Program-made: the position numbers and the translations under genes
Assembly: GCA_020631735.1 (NCBI GenBank)
Contig: CM036159.1
Coordinates: 20,499,511-20,563,510 of the forward strand
Length of the DNA stretch: 64,000 nucleotides
Origin: Saccharum officinarum
Lineage: Eukaryota > Streptophyta > Magnoliopsida > Poales > Poaceae
Reading direction: 5' to 3'
Shown: piece by piece, positions 22,782-32,906 of the stretch
Position numbering within the stretch: position 1 is the stretch's first letter
Layout: every line of letters starts with the position of its first letter
Notes under the pieces: generated by a model
What the model was told of the DNA's origin: nothing
The model's database searches: none
The model's input: the letters and a program-made list of their open reading frames with translations, nothing else

Positions 22782-24827
22782 TGAAGGACCGAAAACGGCG
22801 ACCAGAGGGGGAGTGAATGAGAGCCGTAAGATTTCTTTCGAAATATTTGGCCGCTGTCTCAAATCACTGCCAAACAAAAACAAATTCTTGAAACTAAAAT
22901 ACTCAAGCCAACTAGTGACAAGAGTACCTAGAGAGATTTCTCACAACTGTGAAACACAGTGCAAAAAAACGGATTGCGATTCGGAGCTCAAACGACCAAG
23001 CTACACCCGAAACAGAAAATCGAGGCTAGAAAATACTAGACAGAAAAACACCTGAAAAATTATTCTTCACAGAGAGAAAGAGGAGATGCAAGACTGCACG
23101 ATCTGCCTCGATTCAAGAGTGGGCACACGAACTCCACGAGCACCGCTCGGCCTTGAGCAATCCAAATCAGGGAACAAACAAGAAATAAACACAGAGAGAT
23201 AGCTACAGCGCTAAACAAAGCAGCCCTGCTGCTGGACGTGTACCCTCTGATGAACACACCCTCCCTGCAGGTGATGACCGGAGTAAATCCGGTGGCCTCA
23301 ATCAAGACCTGATGCACCACGTGGATAAACACGTACAGAACCAAGAAAGGAAGAAAAGCACACGGCACCAGGAAGCTAGCAGCAAACAGAGAGAAAGGAA
23401 GTTGAACAGCGAACCGATTAGAGGCGAGCGGCGAACTGGTAGGCACTGCCTGCCTGCTGCACGCTAGCGGTCGGGGCACTGAGCCCAAGGACAAGCGCCG
23501 CACAGCGCTGGACCTGCTGTCGACCCTACGCACGAGCACCCTGTCCTACTGAAAGAACACCGGACGCAGCCAGCGAGAACAGGAGAAAACCGCCCACACA
23601 CGCCCTGTTGGTTTGGACTTATCAGCAGAATCAGCAGCAATTCAACAGTGTTTTTCTCTCACAACAAACCAGCGAACAGTACTTTCAGCACAATAAACCA
23701 GCGAAACGAACAGGGTGACAAATTCAATGAAAACTGATCCAAAATTCCATGAGACGATCCCAAAATTAACACAGATGAAATTCGACTAGGTACAAATCTA
23801 TCCCCAAAAATTTATTGTCTGAGATTGATCAAACTTCGGGAAAATCAGATCGTAGGAAGAACGAAAATGAGGAAAAAACTCAAGAACATGACGACGAAAA
23901 TTACTGATGAAATATATGAATCCCAGAGGACAAGAGAAGGATTTAGGCCTCTATTCCCACTCCAAATCTCAGTACAAACACCACTAAAAATTCAGCAAAT
24001 TTTTGACCTCTCTCATAAACTAGAAGAAGCTAACCCTGAGATAAAGGGAGGAAATGAGAGTGGAGAGAGAGGTGAGGGAGATGGGGGCTCCCTCATCCTA
24101 TTTAATAGGGATATTATACATAATTTGCCCCTGGATACAAATGAGCCAAACCATTTAGCCCAAGGGCGTAAAGGTCCAACCCGGTCTTCATCTTGATCTG
24201 ACGGCCACCGCGTCTCCTCATCGGTAGCTTCGCCTCGACGCGACCTCCCGATGCCGCCACGTGCCGTCCGTTCCTCCTCGGAACCTTCGCCCGGGTTTTG
24301 AGGTCCAAACCCGTAAACCCGCCACCGATGGTTTTGAGGCCCAAACCACAAAACCCGCTCGCGAGTAGCGTACTCCATACGCGTCCTCCGCCTCAACGCG
24401 TGTCACCGCCGTCCTTGACCGGCCGGCACGCCAAGTCCTCCTGAGCCTCGCTCGACCCGCACGTCCGCTATTTTGACTCGGTCAACACCGTCACTCCCAT
24501 ATACACTTGCGCTTATCGATGTCCCAGATGTCAGCCACCGCGGCTGGTCACTTGGCCTTCTGGTCCCTCGGTCTAAGCCTCACGTCCGCCCTTCACCGCT
24601 CCCGGTCCGTCGGCACGGCACGTCTCTACTTGACCTTCTCCTCGTCGTCGACCACCGCCTCCGAGCTCCACACCTGCACAACACAAGCCAAGAGACATGT
24701 CGCACACATAGCTTTTGTCATGATAGGGTTAGTCACCACTCAACCTACTTCGTGGATCACATTGACAATCACTCATCACAAAACGAGCACACAAGGTTAC
24801 TTGTCAAACTTATGTTCGAAAAAGACA
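22782..24827 (-). mobile_element. Probable solo LTR (about 2 kb)
   Basis: Block E is continuous at 7855 but interrupted here. Read on the minus strand the insert begins TGTCTTTTTCGAACATAAG and ends GTTTTCGGTCCTTCA. It has a CACTCCCCCTCTGG phrase near its end, like grass LTR 3' ends, and a CCTATTAAATAGGATGAG promoter-like motif in its middle. No internal region is present. Its boundaries are approximate and I could not find a matching 5-bp duplication. A short MITE is nested at 23603-23715. Frames within it are not convincing. Confidence 0.55.
23603..23715. mobile_element. Short CCCTGTT...AACAGGG MITE
   Basis: It has ends CCCTGTTGGTTTGG and CCAGCGAAACGAACAGGG and the core TTTTTCTCTCACAACAAACC. 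This is the best preserved member of the short MITE family repeated across the window. It is nested in the LTR-like insert. No 8-bp duplication could be confirmed. Confidence 0.7.
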
Positions 24828-24834
24828 ATCATTT

Positions 24835-24910
24835 TCACCATCGTTGACTCGTTGCGTCCATCGAAAAGCTCTTCCTCGGGCTTTGAGCCATGATGTACTG
24901 AGCCGGCATG
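24835..24910. repeat. Duplicated block E, copy 2 (end)
   Basis: CATCGAAAAGCTC and CTCGGGCTTTGAGCCA match 7870-7910. This places the 22.8-24.8 kb insert inside block E and gives the left flank of the Copia element. Confidence 0.65.
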
Positions 24911-24916
24911 ACATCT

Positions 24917-26950
24917 TGAAAGCTCAAGTTTGGTTTTGGTAATTAATGACACCAAGTTGCTAATGCCATGTGTTAAGTGTTTTGAGTTAGGCATAAGCAA
25001 CACATGTGATGAAGGTGTATGTGGCAAGGAGTAGTGGCCACAAGATCACAAAGAGATGGTGCATGGACATGAAATGATGATCATGGTGGAGATGCACATA
25101 AAAGGAAGGACATGATGATCAAGTGGAAGAGAAGGATCTAAGAGCGCAAGGCAAAGGTATAACCATAGGGTTTTCCTTTTGCCGGTCTAAGATGAGTAGA
25201 GAAGTGATTGACCGGGTTTAGGATACATAGCCGACTATGAAGAGGGGCAATCACGGTTAGCTCGGGAATCAAGTGCCACTAGATCAATGTCTTGAGCATA
25301 TGCATTAGTATCTAGTAAAGAGCTAACATAACGCCTTGAAAATGATTGTGAAATGCTAACACACATGCACATGGTGATTTACACATGGTGGTGTTAGCAC
25401 ATTTGTGAAGGCGGTGGAGTTTGAGCGGTAGAGAAGGGTTTGGGTTCTTCTCTCCCTCCCGCCGAGCTTGCGAGGCGGGATTCGGTGCTTTTTGGAGAAG
25501 TGAAACGCCTATTTTCTATTGCGCCGGAAGTCGAAAAAGAAACGGAGGCGAACGGAGGTCACTGTGGTGACCGGACACTGCACCGGACGCGGTCACGGCT
25601 TGACCAGCGCGTCCGGTCAGTTCATTTGGTCAGCGTGCCTAGGGTGAGTGACCGGACGCTGGTCTGGCCTGACCAGCGCGTCCGGTCAGTTCACCTGTGT
25701 GCAGAAGCTTAGCGCGCGACCAGCGCGTCCGGTTCTTCATGGGACCGGCGCGTCCGGTCAGGCGTCCAGAGGGGCAGAGAGCAGCGGAGTGATGATCGAA
25801 CGCGCGACGCGTCCGGTCACGTACGATCGGACGCGTCCGGTCGTTGAGGGAGCTTACTGGACTCAAACCGGACGCTGGCACTGTCGCGTCCGGTCATTCG
25901 CTAGGGCGTGTCCGGTCGTTGCTTCGCGGGCTTGCGGTGCTGAGCGATCGGCGCGTCCGGTCAGTTGACCAGCGCGTCTGGTCATACGCTAGAGCGCGTC
26001 CGGTCATAGCAACGGTAACTTCTGATGTGCACTGTTCACGCTTGTCCTGTAGTGACCGGACGCGTTCGGTCACCCTGACCGGTGCGTCGGTCATCCCGTT
26101 TTGAACTGTGTCGTCCGTAACGGCTAGCTGCGTACCCCTTCGTTATAAATAGACGTTGGCCGGGGTTTGAGGGTAACTCTTGCACATTTTGAGAACTAGA
26201 GACATACTTTGAGCTAGAGAACAACCCCTCCACTCATCTCTTTGCTTAGTTGCACATCTTGAGTGAGATTGAGTGAGATTCAAGTGCACTGCTTGAGAGT
26301 TGCATTCTAGAGGCACTTGATCTTCGAGTTGCTGCGGATTTCTTGTTACTCTTCCGTGTTTCCCGACACGGTAGACGGCTTAGAGCAGCGGAGGTGATTG
26401 AGCTCGCAATTGAAGATTGTTGGAGCCTTCACCAAGTGTTGTAAGGGGTTCTTGATCCTTCCCCGCGGGAGTTCGCAAATTGGATACTCTAGTGGAGCTC
26501 GTGGCTTAGAGGATCCCCATCTTATGTGCGATTGTGCGGCGCCCGCCGAGGGCTCGACTCTTGATAGTCGATTAGCTCGCGAATCGACAAGTGGGTGTAT
26601 CGCCACAACGGGGAGTAGCTTGCCGGGAAGCAAGTGAACCTCGGGATAAATTCTTGTGTCATTCTCTTCCCGAGGATTTCTCTTGTGTTATTGATTGATT
26701 GGTATTTCTCATCTCTTCATGGCGGTATAATCACTCGAAGCTCTTCTCTCGTATTACTTCTTGTTTCTAGCTTGTAGTTGTTTTTGTGTTTAGTGAATAG
26801 CTTTGTTATAGACTTGTGTAGGTGGCTTGCTTAAATAGTTAGAGCTAGTGCTTTTGCTTCACCACCTTTCGTACTAACGTGTGGTTAAGTAATTCTTGTA
26901 GAAGTTTTAATTAGGCTATTCACCCCCCTCTAGCCTATTTGGACCTTACA
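24917..26950 (+). repeat. Copia 5' LTR
   Basis: 2034 bp, TGAAAGCTCAAGTTTGG to TATTTGGACCTTACA. It contains an array of GCGTCCGGTC/GACCGGACGC decamers at about 25558-26100. TTATAAATAG near 26140 is a probable TATA box, with transcription probably starting some 30 bases later (inferred). Confidence 0.9.
25558..26100. repeat. GCGTCCGGTC decamer array in the 5' LTR
   Basis: About twenty copies in both orientations, many exact and others with one mismatch. They include back-to-back pairs forming ACCGGACGCGTCCGGT-type palindromes. The frames that appear here (for example 25648-25968) merely translate the repeat. Confidence 0.9.
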
Positions 26951-27069
26951 CATCTGCTCAATCTGTCTTCTTGTGTTTTTTTGTCAACGGTTGGTACAAC
27001 AACAATTAGTGAGTGGTAGGGTACATGGAGTCTGTCTTTTTTGTTTTTTAGCCCTTTTTCGAAAGATTT
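26951..27069. repeat. Copy of the element's right-hand flank behind the 5' LTR
   Basis: The 119 bp from CATCTGCTCAATCTG to TTTTTCGAAAGATTT are the same as 34842-34959, which lies outside the 3' LTR, except for one T-run length and one C/T difference. It sits where a Copia element should have its primer-binding site (TGGTATCAGAGC-like), and none is visible. Confidence 0.92.
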
Positions 27070-28533
27070 GATACATTGATCACCGTGCTAGTGAGGACTA
27101 CATTGAAGGATTCAACTCCTCAACAAATATTCCAAGAAGTGATGACCGATGATTCATATAGAGAAGATGATGAGAAGGATGAGTTGGTCAAGAAGAAGAA
27201 GAAGGAAAATGAAAAGAAAGATGATGAAAAGAAGAAGAGTGTGGCATTCAAAGCCACCACATCCAAGGGCAAATCCAAGATTGAATCATCAAGTGATGAA
27301 GACTCAAGCTCTTGTGATAGTGATGACATTGATGAGAAGATGGCTCTCTTTATCAAGCAATTTGGCAAATTCATGAAGAAGAAAGGCTATCGTGCAAGAA
27401 GGAGGAAGAACTCATCCAAGAAGAGTGAGCATACCTTGAGATGCTTTAGATGCCATAGCAAGGACCATCTCATTGCAAAGTGTTCTTATAATAGTGATGA
27501 TGAAGATGCTATCAAGAAGGAGAAGAAGAAGCAAGAAAAGAAAAAGAGCTCTTATAAGAAGAAGAATGATTCTCATGTTGCTACTTGGGATAGTGATGAT
27601 TCCTCAAGTGATGATGAGGATGACAACAAGAGCAAGAAGAAGGGACATGCTAGCATTGCCATCCAAGAGAAGGTCTCCCTCTTCGACACTCTATCGTGCT
27701 TCATGGCTAAGGCCGCTAAGGTATCATCCGATGACGAGAGTGATCATGATAATGCTAGTGATAGTGATAGTGATGACGAAGAATTCACTAAAGATGAACT
27801 AATCACTATGCTAGAAGATTGCACTCAATATTATAAAGAATCTAGGAAGGAGTGCAAGGGCTTGCTTAAGGAAAAGAAAAACCTTATGCAAGAACTTGAT
27901 GAGCTTAGGGCATATTATGAGAGTCTAAAGGTACACCATAAGAAGCTTCAAAAGTCTCACACCAAGCTTGAAGAAGCTCATTCCTCTCTAGTTGAAAAAT
28001 GTGAAAACATACCAACTAATGTTGAGAAAGCTAAAACTTGCAACATAGGCATATCATGTGACATAATTGATGAATCTTTTCTTAAGCCTATTGTTGTTGC
28101 TCCCACTAACCCTTCATGTAGCTCATCTACATCATCCTCATCTAGTAGTGATGGTTTCACTTGTGACTCCACACTTATAGTTGAGAATAAAAATCTCAAG
28201 AAGGAGGTAAAAGAGCTCAATCACACCTTAGCTAAGGCTTATGGTGGTGAGGACCGCTTGCTTATGTGCTTGGGTAGCCAAAGGGCTTCTCTCTATAAAG
28301 AGGGATTGGGCTATAACCCCAAGAAGGGCAAGGCCGCTTTTGCTCCTCACAAGACTCGTTTTGTGAAGAACAATGGTAGCTATTGCAAAAGTTGCAAGCA
28401 AGTTGGTCACATAGAGCAACATTGCATGAACAAGAAATCCAATGCAAATGTATCCTCAATTAAGTTTGATTCTTTCTATATGCTTACCAAGGGTACAAAT
28501 GGTGTTCATGCTAAATTCATTGGTGCACCATAG
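27070..28533 (+). pseudogene. Copia gag, N-terminally truncated
   Basis: The frame enters directly from the flank copy (…RFDTLITVLVRTTLKDS), so the N-terminal capsid part is missing. It continues with a Lys/Glu/Asp-rich region, a first CCHC zinc knuckle (CFRCHSKDHLIAKC), a second one near the end (CKSCKQVGHIEQHC) and acidic serine-rich spacers. It stops at TAG 28531-28533, although the same frame would continue to WVPKKN and TGA 28624-28626. Gag would coat RNA in virus-like particles; this copy cannot make a complete one. Confidence 0.85.
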
Positions 28534-28639
28534 ATGGGCTCAAAGAAGAAAGCCATTTGGATACCAAAGAGCTTAGTCACTAACCTTGGAGGACCCAAAC
28601 AAGTTTGGGTACCTAAAAAGAATTGATCTTGTCTTGTAG

Positions 28640-31600
28640 GTCAATTACAAAGCCAGAGGAAGGCATTGGGTGCTTGATAGTGGGTGCACTCAACATATGA
28701 CTGGGGATTCTTGTATGTTCAAATCAATTGATACAAGTCAAAATGGTAGTTTTGATGCTATCACTTTCGGCAACAACAAGAAAGGCAAGGTTAAGGGGCT
28801 TGGTAAAATTGCTATCTCAAATGATATGAGCATATCTAATGTGTTGCTAGTTGAGAGCTTAGATTTTAATCTTTTATCGGTGGCACAACTTTGTGATCTT
28901 GGCTTCAAGTGCATATTTGGTAGTGATGATGTTGAAGTCATAAGTGTTGATGGATCAAATTTGATATTCAAAGGATTTAGACATGGTAGCTTATACTTGG
29001 TTGACTTCAATGATAGTGAGACACAATTGACATCATGTTTGCTTAGCAAATCAAGTATGGGATGGTTGTGGCATAGAAGACTTGGTCATGTTGGAATGAA
29101 ACAATTGAATAAACTTTTGAGGCATGACTTAGTTAGAGGCTTGAAAGATGTCACTTTTGAAAAGGATAAACTATGTAGTGCTTGTCAAGCCGGCAAACAA
29201 GTTGGAAATACACATCCTAGTAAGAGTGAAATGAGCACATCAAATGCATTTGAGCTATTGCACATGGACTTGTTTGGGCCAACAACATACACTAGCATTA
29301 GTGGCAACAAGTATGGTTTTGTGATTGTTGATGACTACACTAGATATACTTGGGTGTTCTTTCTCTATGACAAGAGTGATGTTTATGATCTATTCAAGTT
29401 TTTTGTCAAGAGGGTACAAAATGAGTTTGAGACTACCATCAAGAAAATTAGAAGTGACAATGGTAGTGAGTTCAAAAACACAAGAATTGAAGATTTGTGT
29501 GATGATCTTGGTATTGGACATCAATTCTCTCCAACATACACTCCTCAATCTAATGGTGTAGTTGAAAGGAAGAATAGAACTTTGATTGATATGGCTAGAT
29601 CAATGCTTAGTGAATACAATGTTAGTCATTCATTTTGGAGTGAAGCCATCAACACGGCTTGCTATTGTAGCAACCGTCTCTATTGCCATGGGAAGCTTGG
29701 GAAGACACCATATGAGCTATTGAATGGAAGAAAGCCCAACATTGCATACTTTAGAGTGTTTGGTTGCAAATGCTATATTCTCAAGAAAGGCACTAGATTG
29801 AGCAAGTTTGAAAAGAAATGTGATGAAGGGTTCTTACTTGGTTATTCTACCACAAGCAAGGCATATAGAGTTTGGAATCTCACAAATGGCACCTTAGAAG
29901 AAGTTCATGATGTTGAGTTTGATGAAACCCAAGGATCTCAAAATGAAGCTTAAAACCTTGATGATGTGAGAGGAGATCAATTGTCAAATGCAATAAAGAA
30001 CATGGACATTGGTGATATAAGGCCGATGCAAGTTGATGATGATGATATTCATGTGATCAACCAAAGTGTGCAAATTGATACAAATCAAGCAAGCTCTAGT
30101 GGTACTCATGATGAAGTGCAAGTTCAAGGTCAAACAAGTGGAAGTAATCAACTCCCAATACTCTAACCTACTAGCATTGCAAGAGATCATCTGTTGGATC
30201 AAATCATTGGTGGAATTCAAAGTGGTGTTCAAACTAGATCAAGACTAGCATCCTTTTGTGAGCATTACTCATTTGTGTCACTTGAAGAACCAAAGAAGAT
30301 AGAAGATGCTTTGAAGGATTTCGATTGGGTAAATGCCATGCATGAAGAACTAAACAACTTTGCTAGAAATCAAGTTTGGAAACTTGTTGAGAGGCCAAAA
30401 AACTACAATGTGATTGGTAATAAGTGGGTCTTTAAAAACAAGCAAGATCAAGATAGCATGGTTGTGAGGAACAAAGCAAGATTAGTAGCATAAGGATACA
30501 CTCAAGTTGAGGGTCTTGACTTTGAAGAGACATATGCACCGGTTGCAAGATTGGAGGCAATTAGAATCTTATTAGCATATGCTTGTGCACACAACATCAA
30601 GCTCTATCAAATGGATGTCAAGAGTGTATTTCTCAATGGCTACATCAATAAAGAAGTTTATGTTGAGCAACCTCCCGGTTTTGAAGATGACAAGAAGCCC
30701 GACCATGTTTACAAGCTAAAGAAGGCATTGTATGGTTTGAAGCAAGCACCTAGAGCATGGTATAAGAGGTTGAGGGACTTTCTCCTCTCTAAAGGGTTCA
30801 AGATGGGAAAGGTTGACACCACTCTCTTCACCAAGAAGCTTGGAAATGACTTATTTATGTTGCAAATCTATGTGGATGACATTATCTTTGGATCAACTAA
30901 CCAAGACTTTTGTGAAGAGTTTAGAAATATGATGACAAATGAGTTTGAGATGTCTATGATTGGAGAACTTAGTTATTTCCTTGGACTTTAAATCAAGCAA
31001 ATGAAGAATGGCACTTTTGTAAGTCAAGGCAAGTACATCAAGGACATGATCAAGAAGTTTGGATTGAAAGATGCTAAGCAAATGAGTACACCAATGGGCA
31101 CTAATGATCAATTGGGTATTGATGATAGTAGAAACATGGTAGATCAAAAGCTATACCGGTCTATGATTGGAAGTTTGCTCTATGTCACCACCTCTAGGCC
31201 GGATGTGATATTTAGTGTGTGCAAGTATGCAAGATATCAAGCTTCACCTAGAGAAAGTCACTTGAAAGCAACCAAGAGGATACTGAGATATCTTAAGGGC
31301 ACTCATGATGTTGGATTATGGTATCCCAAGGGGTCTAATTTTGGGTTGATTGGATATTCAGACTCCGACTATGGTGGATGCAAGATTGATAGAATAAGCA
31401 CAAGTGGCACTTGTCAATTGCTTGGAAGGTCTCTTGTTTCATGGTCATCAAAGAAACAAAATAGTGTTGCACTATCTACCGCCGAGGCCGAATACATTAG
31501 TGCCGGTAGTTGTTGTGCATAATTGCTTTGGATGAAGGCCACCTTGAATGATTTTGGAATCAAGTTTAAGAATGTGCCATTGTTTTGTGACAATGAAAGT

Positions 31601-31822
31601 GCTATCAAGATGACACAAAATCCGGTTCAACATTCAAGAACCAAGCACATTGACATAAGGCACCACTTCATAAGAGACCATCAACAAAAGGGTGATATTA
31701 GCATTGAGAGCACTGGCACCGAAGATCAACTAGCCGACATCTTTATAAAGCCACTTGACGAGAAAAGATTTTACAAGTTGAAGAATGAATTGAACATACT
31801 TGACTTCTCTAACTTGAAATGA
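28640..31822 (+). pseudogene. Copia pol: protease, integrase, reverse transcriptase, RNase H
   Basis: One uninterrupted reading phase, shifted relative to gag, carries the protease motif VLDSGCTQHMTGD, an integrase HHCC (HRRLGHVGMKQL...CSACQAGK) and DDE core (HMDLFGP, IRSDNGSEF, NGVVERKNRT), RT with [11 protein letters not shown] and YVDD ([10 protein letters not shown]), and RNase H (YSDSDYGG, STAEAEYIS, CDNESAI). In-frame TAA codons lie at 29951, 30164, 30491, 30989 and 31520, and each is one C-to-T change from the Gln codon CAA. A TAG at 28637 precedes the protease. No frameshifts were found within pol. Confidence 0.9.
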
Positions 31823-32906
31823 GTGCACCCCCATATTCTTATATGACATGCCTCTCCTCCGACAATGCAAGGTAAAGTTGTTTGGTATATCATTCATACT
31901 TTGCTAAGGATATGGTTAGAACATATAGACATATTTGCATAACAAATAGGCTCATTCATGAAAATCAAATGATTTTGATGTATATATGATACCACTATTG
32001 CTTCTATGTTTGATTGATCTAGTGGTAGCATATGACATGTTTGTGGGCTTGCAAACCTAGTGTTGAATCTAGAAAATAAGCTCATGATGTGTAATTCAAC
32101 ATGCTCAAGATAACCCTTATACTTTATGAGATGTGAAGAAGCTTGTGCTTGGATCAAACCTAATTACATATTCTAGGCAAGTGATCTAGATTGAACCATA
32201 ATTTGGACTCTCTCATATTGATTGACTTATCTCTCACTAAAATTGGCACCTTTTTTGGTGATTGTTGACAAAGGGGGAGAGAAAAGTCATAAAGATATTG
32301 CAAAGAGAGAATAAGATATAATAAGGGAGAGAGAAAAGTCACAAAGATAAAAAGTTAAGTTACAAAGGGAGAGAAATCAAGAGATCAATTAAAATTGAGC
32401 ACACAAGTAGGGGGAGCAAGCTCATGAATTATTTGTTGTATTTGTATGTGCATTAACATGATGAATTATTGCATTGCAAAGCTTAAATTCACATTCAAAT
32501 TTGTATGGTGTATGCTAGAAATAGAACTTGAATGATGATTTGTTGAGAGTAGCTTTACAAGCGGTATCTAGACACCCTTTGCTTATAATGTTGATCTCAC
32601 GGGGTATTTTAGTGTTTGTGATCTTTACAAGTGATGTATTACAAGTGGTGTCTAGCTACATCGATGCTAAGGGTGGTATATAAAGGCAACTCCGATTGGT
32701 ATCACGCTTCAAAGGTCCATTCTATATACCTTAGCATCAATTTGATAGTAGTAACTCTCCCAAAATTTAAATCCATACATATGTGCATAATTGAACCAAA
32801 CTCATGGAAGCACATATGTAGGGGGAGCTAATACTATCGAAATTGAAAATTGATTTCATTTCATATCTTTGTAATGGTTGTCATCAATTACCAAAAAGGG
32901 AGAGAT
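31823..32906 (+). other. Copia 3' untranslated region and polypurine tract
   Basis: About 1.1 kb without a convincing frame separates pol from the 3' LTR, as in large SIRE-like elements, but no envelope-like ORF is recognisable. Purine-rich AAAAAGGGAGAGA (32893-32905) immediately before the LTR is the likely polypurine tract. Another purine run, GGGGGAG, occurs near 32411 and 32821. Confidence 0.7.

Noticed and set aside
23060..23539. 159-residue hydrophobic minus-strand frame
   Set aside because: It lies inside the LTR-like insert and has no recognisable domain. The hydrophobicity reflects T-rich sequence.
25440..25968. Plus- and minus-strand frames in the Copia LTRs rich in Arg-Pro-Val (also 33401-34022 and 48222-48552)
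   Set aside because: They translate the GCGTCCGGTC decamer array and change frame between the two LTRs of one element.
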